31,656 bases of DNA, from the NCBI GenBank assembly GCA_034437895.1, contig DAOTTO010000562.1, forward strand, positions 1-31,656. The letters are read 5' to 3'. Below, in pieces: positions 15,428-23,260 of the stretch (its first letter is position 1; every line of letters starts with the position of its first letter). The stretch is from JANRLJ01 sp034437895. Lineage in GTDB: Bacteria > Chloroflexota > Anaerolineae > Aggregatilineales > Phototrophicaceae. Position numbers and translations under genes: made by a program. A model generated the notes under the pieces. It had not been told where the DNA came from, searched no databases, and worked only from the letters and a program-made list of their open reading frames with translations.

Positions 15428-16714
15428 ATGTCAATTGAAGTTGCACTTTTCGTAATTGTTGGCGGCGTTTCAGTCGCTGCCGCAGCCATGATGTTGTTGA
15501 CTGAAAATGCAGTCCACAGCGCATTGTTTTTGATTTTAAATTTTATCTGTGTGGCCTTCCTTTATTTGATGTTGGATGCGCCGTTTCTGGCGATGGTGCA
15601 AATTGCCGTCTATGCCGGGGCGATCATGGTGTTGTTTTTATTCGTCATCATGCTCCTGGGCGCGGAAAAAGTTGGGCAAAGTGCGCGTGAGTTTAAATGG
15701 CTCGCGCCCGTAACGTTGGCATTGGCGCTCTCTTTTGTCTTTGCTACGTTCTTTGCATTCAGCGCCGGGGATATTGACTCGAATGACCCTGTTGCCAGTG
15801 GCGATCCGCTGCTGCGTGTGGTTCATGCTGCGTCAGGCTTTCCTGAAGCTGTTGATGTTTATGGCAACGGCGAACTGCTCGTCAGTGGGCTTGAATTAGG
15901 CGGTGGAAGTGATTACGTCGCCGTTCCAGCGGGTGATTATGCCGTGTCAGTTGCGGTTGCGGGGGATGATCCTGCGTTGGCACTGCCGCTTGGGGACATC
16001 ACCTTACAGCCCGACAGCGCCCAGACCGCTGTCGCTTATGGTGCGGGGCGGCTGCCGTCTATCGCGCTGGTCAACGAAGATTTGAGCGATACACCGGATC
16101 GCAGTGGACGGGTTATCGTCTTTAATGCGTATTCAGGGGCACCTGCTTTAAATATAGTAGACCCCGGCAATGATTTTCTTATCGAAGCAGATGAAGAAGT
16201 CCCGGTAATTTATGAAGCGTTGGCACAAGGCACTGCGTCTGCGCCAGAACTTTATCGCCAAAGAACGGTAAATTGGGCGGTTGTCCCTTCGGATAATCCC
16301 GATAACATCGTCTACCGCTTGCGCGATTATCCAATCACGCCCGGCGAGACGCAACTGCTCGTTATTGGCGAGGAGCCGGGGGGTGTTGGCGAAGGCTTGC
16401 GCCCGATGAATATCGCTCTGGTGAGTCAAACACTCGCCAGCTTCGGCAGTCCGTCCGCGATTGGCGCATCCTTATTTGTTAAATATGTGCTGCCGTTTGA
16501 GATTGTCGCTGTGCTGCTGTTGGCGGCGATGGTCGGCGTGATTGTGCTAACGCAACGCGGCGATGTGAAGCCCAAGCCAGGTCGTCCGACTCGGCGTAAG
16601 GTCAGCCGTCCGCTGACGAGCGTGATTGCTTCTCAGACTGGTCATGATGTTCACGATCTGCCTGAACTGCCCAGACTTAAAGAGCCTGAATCCGCAGAGC
16701 CGGTAGGAGATTAA
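15428..16714 (+). CDS. nuoJ: NADH-quinone oxidoreductase subunit J with a large DUF4397-like insert
   Basis: NuoJ (ND6 homologue) is a membrane subunit with five helices, usually about 160-200 residues. This one has 428. Helices 1-4 are clear (about 4-23, 31-49, 53-78, 91-113), including the conserved VYAGAIMVLFLFVIML segment. Helix 5 (about 351-375) begins with the family motif YVLPFEIVAVLLL. Between helices 4 and 5 lie about 220 extra residues rich in beta strands, described separately. The basic tail after helix 5 (RGDVKPKPGRPTRRK) marks the inside, so the insert faces outside. The frame is open to a GTG at 15377, but that lies upstream of the predicted -10, so ATG 15428 is the start. Confidence 0.93.
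   Translation: MSIEVALFVIVGGVSVAAAAMMLLTENAVHSALFLILNFICVAFLYLMLDAPFLAMVQIAVYAGAIMVLFLFVIMLLGAEKVGQSAREFKWLAPVTLALALSFVFATFFAFSAGDIDSNDPVASGDPLLRVVHAASGFPEAVDVYGNGELLVSGLELGGGSDYVAVPAGDYAVSVAVAGDDPALALPLGDITLQPDSAQTAVAYGAGRLPSIALVNEDLSDTPDRSGRVIVFNAYSGAPALNIVDPGNDFLIEADEEVPVIYEALAQGTASAPELYRQRTVNWAVVPSDNPDNIVYRLRDYPITPGETQLLVIGEEPGGVGEGLRPMNIALVSQTLASFGSPSAIGASLFVKYVLPFEIVAVLLLAAMVGVIVLTQRGDVKPKPGRPTRRKVSRPLTSVIASQTGHDVHDLPELPRLKEPESAEPVGD
15770..16430 (+). other. DUF4397-like extracytoplasmic insert within NuoJ
   Basis: Residues about 115-335 of NuoJ. The first unit (128-213) begins LLRVVHAASGFPEAVDVYGNG and continues with DYVAVPAGDYAVSV, which is the pattern of DUF4397 (R-V-V-H-A-x-P, V-D-V-Y-x-x-G, V-P-A-G-x-Y). 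A second, more divergent unit (226-316) begins GRVIVFNAYSGAPALNIVDPG and ends TQLLVIGEEP. DUF4397 domains are usually found on secreted or surface proteins. The assignment is by motif recognition only. Base composition and codon use look like the flanking gene, so there is no sign of recent insertion. Confidence 0.75.
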
Positions 16715-16716
16715 CG

Positions 16717-17019
16717 ATGGTTAATACAGAAGCGTATGTCATCCTGAGCATGGTCTTGTTCACACTTGGGTCGATGGGTGTGCTGCTGCGTCGCAATGCC
16801 ATCCTTGTTTTTATGTCGGTGGAATTGATGCTCAATGCCGCGAATTTAGCATTGGTGGCCTTCGCTAAACAGTGGGGCGAGGTTGATGGACACATTTTCG
16901 TCTTCTTCGTTATCACAGTCGCGGCTTCGGAAGTCGCGGTTGGCTTGGCGCTGATCGTAGCGATCTTCCGTACGAAGAAAAGCATCAACATTGACGAACT
17001 GCATTTGATGGAAGGATAA
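16717..17019 (+). CDS. nuoK: NADH-quinone oxidoreductase subunit K
   Basis: NuoK (ND4L homologue) is a three-helix membrane subunit with two buried glutamates in the proton path. The 100 residues are of normal length. Helices lie at about 6-23, 28-50 and 60-84. Glu36 (in SVELMLNAANL) and Glu72 (in AASEVAVGLAL) fall at the same positions as in Escherichia coli NuoK, so the proton path looks intact. AGGAG precedes ATG 16717, two bases after the nuoJ stop. Confidence 0.97.
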   Translation: MVNTEAYVILSMVLFTLGSMGVLLRRNAILVFMSVELMLNAANLALVAFAKQWGEVDGHIFVFFVITVAASEVAVGLALIVAIFRTKKSINIDELHLMEG

Positions 17020-17031
17020 CTAACAGTGACA

Positions 17032-17108
17032 AGTAACGAGTTATGAGTAATGAGTCAACTTACGCTTGAACTTCATTACTTTCAACTCATCGCTCATCAC
17101 TCATCACT
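17032..17108. repeat. Imperfect palindrome of iterated ACTCAT units between nuoK and nuoL
   Basis: The 101-base gap holds an inverted repeat. The left arm at 17032-17055 and the right arm at 17085-17108 match at 19 of 24 positions by my alignment. Each arm is itself built of short iterations: GAGT/ATGAGT on the left, and ACTCATC, CTCATC, ACTCATC on the right. It would form a long stem in the transcript, ending just before the AAAGG that precedes nuoL. No reading frame or T tract is associated with it. Confidence 0.65.
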
Positions 17109-17120
17109 GAAAGGTTCTTT

Positions 17121-19538
17121 ATGCAAAGTCTGGCTCAACTCGCTCCACTGATTATTTTATTTCCGGCGGTAGGCGCGTTCATCAACTTTTTTTGGGGCGC
17201 ACGTTTGCCGGAACGGTTTTCTGCACTGATTGGTATTATGGCTTCGGCGCTGTCGTTTGTGATTGCGCTGTGCCTGTTTAGCTATCTGGGCAACAACGAT
17301 TATCAACCGCTGGTGATTAATCCGCCCATTATCGGTGATTGGATTGTGATCCCATCGGCTGATATGGTGATTGGCTGGCAAACACGGGTGGATACACTCA
17401 GCGTGACGATGATGCTATTCGTCACTTTTGTAGGCACGCTTATCCATATTTATGCTTCTGGTTACATGCACGGGGATAAGCGTTTCTATCGCTTTTTCGC
17501 GTATCTGAATATGTTCCTTACCTTCATGTTGATCCTCATCACAGGCAACAATTTCCTGATGATGTTTGTCGGCTGGGAAGGCGTGGGGTTATGTTCTTAT
17601 CTCTTAATCGGCTTTTGGTGGGATAAGCCCAAAGGCGAAGGCTGGAAGAACAGCAACGCCGCCCGCAAAGCGTTTATCGTCAACCGTATCGGTGACTTTG
17701 GCGTTTTGATGGCGGTGTTTTTGATGTTCTGGACGTTTGGGACGCTCGATTTCTACAAACCGGGCGAAGTTAATAACCCCAATGCCGGAAATCATGGCGA
17801 AGAGGCCGAAGCCCATAGCCAAGAAACCGGTGCTGTCGCTGCTGAGGGTGAAGCCCATGCCGAAGGTGAAACCGCCGCCGCTGCTGAGGGTGAAGAAGTT
17901 GTCGCCAAGGAAGAAGGTCACAGCGTAGCGATTGCCACATATTCCTATTTGGATGAAGGCATCGAAATGCGTCAGTTGGGTGTATTTGGTCAAGCCGAGC
18001 GCATGGTCGAGGCCGAGAATGAAGTCGATTTCGGCCCCTTCCGGCTGCCGATTGATACCATCCTGATCCTGATTACGCTGTTTATGCTGCTCGGCGCGGC
18101 AGGTAAATCCGCGCAGATTCCATTATTCATCTGGCTGCCAGACGCAATGGCGGGACCCACGCCCGTGAGCGCCTTAATCCATGCCGCGACGATGGTGACG
18201 GCTGGCGTGTACATGATGGTGCGTTCCAACGTGTTCTTCCATCACGCCGAATTTACCTCGTTTATCGTGACGATTGTCGGCATTAGCACTGCCATCGTCG
18301 GCGGTTTTATCGCGGTTGGGCAATTTGATATTAAGCGCGTCTTGGCCTACAGCACCGTTAGCCAGCTTGGATTTATGGTGGCGGCGGTGGGGTTGGGCGC
18401 GTATGGCGCGGCGATGTTCCACATGATTACCCATGCCTTCTTCAAGGCGTTGTTGTTCTTGGGCAGTGGCTCGGTCATTCATGGCATGGAACACGGTCAT
18501 CACCATCTCTCACATGGGCATGGCGACACGCATGGCGACGAACATGGGCATGATGAGGAGGAGCATTTCGACCCGCAGGACATGCGGACGATGGGCGGCC
18601 TGAGCAAGAAAATGCCGATCACCTATATCACTTATTTGATCGGTACTTTGGCGTTGGCAGGGATTTTCCCCTTCGCGGGGTTCTGGTCAAAAGATGAAAT
18701 TCTGGCGGATGCGTGGCAGGTCGGTTTTGGCGACGGCGAACTCAAGGGTTTCCTCGCGCTCGGCGTACTGCTGCTTGCGGCAGGCTTTACGGCCTTCTAT
18801 ATGTGGCGACAGATCGAAATGGTCTTTCATGGGCAGTCTCGTCATGAGGCCGCCGATCATGCCAGCGAAAGTTCCCCGGCGATGACGATTCCGCTGATTA
18901 TTCTGGCATTTTTCAGCCTTGTGATTGGCTTTATCAACATCCCATCAGGCATTTTTGTGCTGAGTAATTTGTTTGGCGAACACCGCCTCTCCGATTGGCT
19001 GGAGCAAAGCATCATCAATCTGCATATTGCACCCTTCCAGCTTATTGTGGCGATTGCTGCGTTGGGTTTGGGTATTGGCGCAATTTTCGCGGCAAGATCG
19101 ATTTACAGCGGCGCAAAAGCTGCTCCCATCCTTAATAAACACAAAGACCCGCTTCAGGTCAACCCGAATACGGGCGTAATTTGGAGTTTGGCGAATGCCC
19201 GCCTTTATTGGGATGAAACCTACTTCCGCTTATTTGAGAATCCGTTCAACAAAATCTCCAAATTCCTCGCGGATGTGGTCGATTGGAATTTCTTCCACGA
19301 TTATTTCCATGATCGCGTGATTTATCGCGGGTTTAACAGCATCGGCAAGCTGCTGAGTCAGCCGTTTGATCTTGGTATTATCGACGGCGCGGTCAACGGG
19401 GTAGGCTGGCTTGTCCGCCGGATTAGTGGTGGGATACGCCGCACACAGACGGGTTATGTTCGCACTTATGCAGTTATGCTGCTGTTGGGTGTTGTGGCAG
19501 TTATTGTAATTATGCTGTTGCCTTTAATTAGAAGTTAG
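17121..19538 (+). CDS. nuoL: NADH-quinone oxidoreductase subunit L with acidic and His-rich inserts
   Basis: NuoL (ND5 homologue) is the distal antiporter-like subunit with the long lateral helix. It has 805 residues against about 610-650 usually. Key ionisable residues are present: Glu153 (GWEGVGLCSY), Lys329 (GKSAQIPLF), His354 (HAATMVTAGVY), and the Lys in GFWSKDEIL. Two additions stand out. Residues about 212-303, after FGTLDF, are Glu/Ala/Gly-rich low complexity, predicted by helix count to lie outside. Residues 456-483 contain ten histidines among Gly, Asp and Glu, before DMRTMGGL. The C-terminal part ends in a membrane helix (about 780-802), consistent with the lateral helix and final anchor. 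AAAGG lies before ATG 17121. Confidence 0.95.
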   Translation: MQSLAQLAPLIILFPAVGAFINFFWGARLPERFSALIGIMASALSFVIALCLFSYLGNNDYQPLVINPPIIGDWIVIPSADMVIGWQTRVDTLSVTMMLFVTFVGTLIHIYASGYMHGDKRFYRFFAYLNMFLTFMLILITGNNFLMMFVGWEGVGLCSYLLIGFWWDKPKGEGWKNSNAARKAFIVNRIGDFGVLMAVFLMFWTFGTLDFYKPGEVNNPNAGNHGEEAEAHSQETGAVAAEGEAHAEGETAAAAEGEEVVAKEEGHSVAIATYSYLDEGIEMRQLGVFGQAERMVEAENEVDFGPFRLPIDTILILITLFMLLGAAGKSAQIPLFIWLPDAMAGPTPVSALIHAATMVTAGVYMMVRSNVFFHHAEFTSFIVTIVGISTAIVGGFIAVGQFDIKRVLAYSTVSQLGFMVAAVGLGAYGAAMFHMITHAFFKALLFLGSGSVIHGMEHGHHHLSHGHGDTHGDEHGHDEEEHFDPQDMRTMGGLSKKMPITYITYLIGTLALAGIFPFAGFWSKDEILADAWQVGFGDGELKGFLALGVLLLAAGFTAFYMWRQIEMVFHGQSRHEAADHASESSPAMTIPLIILAFFSLVIGFINIPSGIFVLSNLFGEHRLSDWLEQSIINLHIAPFQLIVAIAALGLGIGAIFAARSIYSGAKAAPILNKHKDPLQVNPNTGVIWSLANARLYWDETYFRLFENPFNKISKFLADVVDWNFFHDYFHDRVIYRGFNSIGKLLSQPFDLGIIDGAVNGVGWLVRRISGGIRRTQTGYVRTYAVMLLLGVVAVIVIMLLPLIRS
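17838..17895 (+). repeat. Direct repeat inside the acidic insert of nuoL
   Basis: GCTGCTGAGGGTGAAG occurs at 17838-17853 and again at 17880-17895, 42 bases (14 codons) apart and in frame, with similar Glu/Ala/Gly codons between. This suggests the low-complexity insert grew by in-frame duplication. Confidence 0.8.
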
Positions 19539-19549
19539 CTATTAACCTT

Positions 19550-19606
19550 TAGCGATCAGCGATTAGCCCTTAGCTGTAAATGCTAACGGCTCATTGCTAA
19601 CCGCTA
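19550..19606. repeat. Imperfect palindrome of TTAGC units between nuoL and nuoM
   Basis: The left arm (19550-19574) and the reverse complement of the right arm (19582-19606) match at 20 of 25 positions, around a 7-base loop. Both arms are degenerate iterations of a TTAGCGA-like unit. The structure ends shortly before the AAGGAG of nuoM. It is built like the nuoK-nuoL palindrome, though from a different unit sequence. Confidence 0.65.
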
Positions 19607-19623
19607 TCCGAAGGAGCTTATTC

Positions 19624-21186
19624 ATGGAACCAGTGAGTTCAAGTTTATCGCTTACGACCATCACGCTGTTTTTGCCGATGGTCGGGCTGACCATTCTCAT
19701 GTTCATGCGCGAAGATACACAAAAAGAAGCCATTCAATGGACCGCGTTTGGTTTTAGCATCGCCACATTTATTGCCTCGCTGCTGATGTGGGCGACGTTT
19801 GATACCGCGAATGGCGGCTTGCAAATGGCGCAGCGCTTCGATTGGCTGCCGACCTATGGCATTAGCTATTATGTCGCCGTTGATGGGCTTGCTATGCTGC
19901 TGGTGCTGCTTTCAACCTTCACCATGCCGCTGGCGATTTTGATCTCATTTCGCGCCCATATTATTGAGGAGCGTGGACGAGTCAAGCTGTATTATATGTT
20001 TATGCTGCTGCTGGAATGGGCGATGATCGGTGTGTTCGTGGCTCAGGATTTGGTCACGTTTTACATCTTCTGGGAAGTCACGCTCGTGCCGATGTATTTC
20101 CTGATCGGTATCTGGGGTTCGGAAAACCGTGTTTACGCCGCCGTCAAATTCTTCCTGTATACGATGGCTGGCTCGATTTTGATGCTCCTGGCGATTTTGT
20201 TCGTCGGCAATGAGGCCGGGACGTTTGCCCTGCCGGAAATCGTAGCAGGTGTACAAAGCGGCGCGATTGTCTTCCCGTTTGATGGCGTGTTCAGCACCCA
20301 GTCCTTCTTATTCCTCGGTTTCCTGATCGCATTTGCCATTAAAGTTCCGCTTTGGCCTTTCCACAGTTGGCTGCCGGACGCGCACGTTCAAGCGCCGACA
20401 TCCGGCTCGGTAATTCTGGCAGCGGTTCTGCTCAAAATGGGCGCGTATGGCATGATTCGATTCTGCTTGCCGCTGTTCCCGCAAGCAAGCGTGGACTGGG
20501 CTCCGATTGTCGCCGGATTGGCCGTCATCGGCATAATTTACGGGGCATGGGTGAGCTATGCCCAGACTGACATCAAAAAGCTGGTCGCGTATTCTTCCGT
20601 CAGTCATATGGGGTTTGTCGTCCTCGGCATCTTCGCGCTAAATGCACAGGGCTTGCAGGGTGCGGCGATCCAGATGGTCAATCATGGCATCAGCACGGGT
20701 GGCTTGTTCTTGCTCGTCGGGATGCTTTATGAGCGCCGTCACACTAAAGCGATGTCGGCTTACGGGGGTATCTGGAAAGCGATGCCACTGTTTGGCGGAA
20801 TCAGCCTCGTGATTACCCTGAGCAGCATGGGTTTGCCCGGTCTAAATGGCTTCGTCGGTGAATTTACGATTTTGCTCGGCTCGATGGGCAGCCAAGTCCT
20901 CGGCTTCTTCTTTACGATGTTCGCCACGCTTGGCGTAATTTTGGCGGCGGTTTATATGCTCTATATGTTCCAGAAAGTCTATATGGGCGAACTGGACAAA
21001 CCAGAAAATATGAACCTGCCCAAACTGCACTGGCACGAAATCGCTGTTCTCATCCCGATTCTCATCATGATTTTCTGGATTGGGTTGCAACCGGGTGTAT
21101 TCTTTAGTCTGCTAGATAGCAGCACGTCGAAGTTAATCGCAGACATGGGACAGATCGTGCCGCAAATTGTGGCGCAGCTTCCATAG
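19624..21186 (+). CDS. nuoM: NADH-quinone oxidoreductase subunit M
   Basis: NuoM (ND4 homologue) is the second antiporter-like proton-pumping subunit. The 520 residues show the expected polytopic pattern of about 14 helices. Glu151 (FWEVTLVPMYFL), Lys240 (FAIKVPLWPFHSWLPDAH) and Lys271 (LLKMGAYGMIRF) correspond to the functional Glu144, Lys234 and Lys265 of Escherichia coli. The frame is open to a TTG at 19594, but that lies within the palindrome. ATG 19624 has AAGGAG eight bases upstream. Length is normal and no inserts are seen, in contrast to NuoL. Confidence 0.97.
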   Translation: MEPVSSSLSLTTITLFLPMVGLTILMFMREDTQKEAIQWTAFGFSIATFIASLLMWATFDTANGGLQMAQRFDWLPTYGISYYVAVDGLAMLLVLLSTFTMPLAILISFRAHIIEERGRVKLYYMFMLLLEWAMIGVFVAQDLVTFYIFWEVTLVPMYFLIGIWGSENRVYAAVKFFLYTMAGSILMLLAILFVGNEAGTFALPEIVAGVQSGAIVFPFDGVFSTQSFLFLGFLIAFAIKVPLWPFHSWLPDAHVQAPTSGSVILAAVLLKMGAYGMIRFCLPLFPQASVDWAPIVAGLAVIGIIYGAWVSYAQTDIKKLVAYSSVSHMGFVVLGIFALNAQGLQGAAIQMVNHGISTGGLFLLVGMLYERRHTKAMSAYGGIWKAMPLFGGISLVITLSSMGLPGLNGFVGEFTILLGSMGSQVLGFFFTMFATLGVILAAVYMLYMFQKVYMGELDKPENMNLPKLHWHEIAVLIPILIMIFWIGLQPGVFFSLLDSSTSKLIADMGQIVPQIVAQLP

Positions 21187-21195
21187 GAGTCTCGC

Positions 21196-22704
21196 ATGAT
21201 CCAAGCACCGAATATCGCTGATCTTAATCTGGAATACACGCTCCCGGCAGCGTTTCTGGCGATCTATACCTGTTTTCTGCTGATGGCGGATTTGTTCATC
21301 CAGCGCAAGACGGTGACGGCATGGCTGGCACTTGGCGGATTAGGCGTGAGCTTTGTCTTTAATTTGTTTGTCTTTAATCAGGGTGGAGAAGCCTTAGAAG
21401 GTCTGTTTATCGCAGATCAGTTCACTGGTTTCTTAAATATCATCATCTTGGTTACGGCAATCCTGACCGTGTTTTTGAGTATTGATTACCTAAAACGCAC
21501 GCAAATTGAGCGCGGTGAGTTTTATATCCTGCTGCTGTTTTCCACAGCGGGCATGATGTTCATGGCGAGCGCCAACGATTTAATCGTTGTTTTCGCCGCG
21601 CTGGAACTACTCAGCATCCCGTTGTATATCATGGCGGCCTTTCGCCCTAACGATGTTAAATCGGAAGAAAGCGGGATGAAGTATTTCGTCCTCGGTGCTT
21701 TTGCCAGCGCGTTCTTCCTGTATGGCGCGGCGTTGGTCTACGGCGCGACGGGAACCACCCGCCTGCCGGAAATTTTCCAAGCGGTAGAAGGTATCGTCAC
21801 AAACGATAGCAGTTCGGTTTTCTTGCTGCTGGTCGGCACGGCGCTGTTGATCGTCGGGCTTGGCTTTAAGGTCGCGGTTGTGCCGTTCCACATGTGGACA
21901 CCCGATGTCTACGAAGGCTCACCGACACCAGTAACGGCCTTCATGAGTGTCGGCGCGAAGGCTGGCGGTTTCGCCGCGCTGCTGCGGGTTATGGTTGTGG
22001 CGCTGCCGACCTTCTTCTTGAATCAAGGCGATACTACAACGGCATGGCAAACGGTGGTCTGGATTATCGCCGCGCTGACCATGATCGTCGGTAATTTTGT
22101 CGCTATTTCGCAAACGAATATTAAGCGTATGCTGGCGTATTCATCCATCGCCCATGCCGGATATATCTTAATGGCGGTGGCGGCAGCAGGTACGGCGGGT
22201 GTTGCTAACGCTGCCGCGCAAGGTGCGCTGATTTATCTGCTGGCGTATGCCTTTACGAATTTGGGTGCATTTGGTGTCGTGCTGGCGCTGGAAAAGAACG
22301 ACGGTACAGGTACGAACCTCGATGATTTTGTCGGCTTATCGAAGAGCAAACCGCTGTTGGCGGCGATGATGGCGATCTTCATGTTCAGCCTCGCCGGAAT
22401 TCCGCTTACGGGCGGGTTCACCGGAAAATGGTTGATCTTCCAAGCAACCTTGGATGCCGGACTTGTCCCCTTAGCCATTATCGGGGTTTTAACGAGTGTC
22501 GTGAGCGCATTTTATTATGTGCGGATTATCGTCAATATGTATCTGCGTGACGGCGATGGCAGCTCGGCTGATGGGGCGACCCCGTATGTCACCTATGCCA
22601 TTTATGCGGCTTTTGCAGGAACCGTCATTTTGGGTATTTTCCCCGTCCTAGCGACCAATCTCACGGATACTGTGACGATTGCCGCGAGTGTTATTGCGCG
22701 TTAA
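21196..22704 (+). CDS. nuoN: NADH-quinone oxidoreductase subunit N
   Basis: NuoN (ND2 homologue) is the third antiporter-like subunit, adjacent to NuoK. The 502 residues are strongly hydrophobic with about 14 helices. Family segments include AALELLSIPLYIMAAF with the helix-5 glutamate, GLGFKVAVVPFHMWTPDVYEG with the helix-7 lysine, and NIKRMLAYSSIAHAGYILM. Length is normal. AGGAG lies before ATG 21196, nine bases after the nuoM stop. The next gene begins four bases after the nuoN stop. Confidence 0.97.
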   Translation: MIQAPNIADLNLEYTLPAAFLAIYTCFLLMADLFIQRKTVTAWLALGGLGVSFVFNLFVFNQGGEALEGLFIADQFTGFLNIIILVTAILTVFLSIDYLKRTQIERGEFYILLLFSTAGMMFMASANDLIVVFAALELLSIPLYIMAAFRPNDVKSEESGMKYFVLGAFASAFFLYGAALVYGATGTTRLPEIFQAVEGIVTNDSSSVFLLLVGTALLIVGLGFKVAVVPFHMWTPDVYEGSPTPVTAFMSVGAKAGGFAALLRVMVVALPTFFLNQGDTTTAWQTVVWIIAALTMIVGNFVAISQTNIKRMLAYSSIAHAGYILMAVAAAGTAGVANAAAQGALIYLLAYAFTNLGAFGVVLALEKNDGTGTNLDDFVGLSKSKPLLAAMMAIFMFSLAGIPLTGGFTGKWLIFQATLDAGLVPLAIIGVLTSVVSAFYYVRIIVNMYLRDGDGSSADGATPYVTYAIYAAFAGTVILGIFPVLATNLTDTVTIAASVIAR

Positions 22705-22708
22705 TTTT

Positions 22709-23260
22709 ATGCCTAAGCCTAAGCGTGAAGTGCCTTTACCAGAAATGCGAGATCGCCTAGCGGTCAATCGCAGCGGTAAACTGAGTCCTGCTCAATGGGT
22801 CGATATTGTGATTCAACCTCTGATGACGCTGCTGGTGTTAATGTTGCCAGCAGCGGTTGTTTTTTGGTCGAGACTGGTCGTTTTGTATAGGCCGGGGCTG
22901 ATGATGTTGGCGTTTGTGACAGTCATTTTAGGCATTACGGTGTTTTTTAGGGCTTTGCGCTATGCCCGCGCTCCAGTGCATTGTGCGACTCTTTGTGCGG
23001 AGGCTGATGCACCGCCATTCTGGATGTTCTGGAAGCCGATTACCTTATATAGCGAGGACGGCAAAACGCTGCATTTTAAAAAGCGCCTATGTCCGCCGCC
23101 GCTTATCAAGCGTGATGTTTGCTACGTGGTTTATTTTCTGCGTGAGCCGCAAGAGGACATTCTATTGAGCATTACCCCGGCTGACCATCCCGAAGTGGAA
23201 AACTGGGTACCTGATAAACAGTTTCAAGCTCGTTTTGAAAGCCGCAGTGTGCGCTCTTAG
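22709..23260 (+). CDS. Unknown two-helix membrane protein downstream of nuoN
   Basis: This 183-residue protein is not recognised. A basic N-terminus (residues 1-30) is followed by two hydrophobic segments (about 34-53 and 58-80). A C-terminal part of about 100 residues has three cysteines (C93, C97, C138) and several short beta-like strands. The short loop between the helices leaves the N- and C-terminal parts on the same side, probably the cytoplasm given the basic residues around RALRYARAP. It starts four bases after nuoN and so is almost certainly cotranscribed with it. No ribosome binding site is visible; the frame is open upstream into nuoN (to 22679), but ATG 22709 fits better. Its stop overlaps the stop of the minus-strand gene that follows. 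Confidence 0.7.
   Translation: MPKPKREVPLPEMRDRLAVNRSGKLSPAQWVDIVIQPLMTLLVLMLPAAVVFWSRLVVLYRPGLMMLAFVTVILGITVFFRALRYARAPVHCATLCAEADAPPFWMFWKPITLYSEDGKTLHFKKRLCPPPLIKRDVCYVVYFLREPQEDILLSITPADHPEVENWVPDKQFQARFESRSVRS

Noticed and set aside
15770..16430. The NuoJ insert as a separate inserted gene or mobile element
   Set aside because: The reading frame continues without a break through both boundaries, no target-site repeats or inverted ends are seen, and composition matches the flanks.
17032..17108. CRISPR-like short repeats between nuoK and nuoL
   Set aside because: The units are 6-8 bases, degenerate, arranged as an inverted repeat, without regular spacers, and no cas gene is present.
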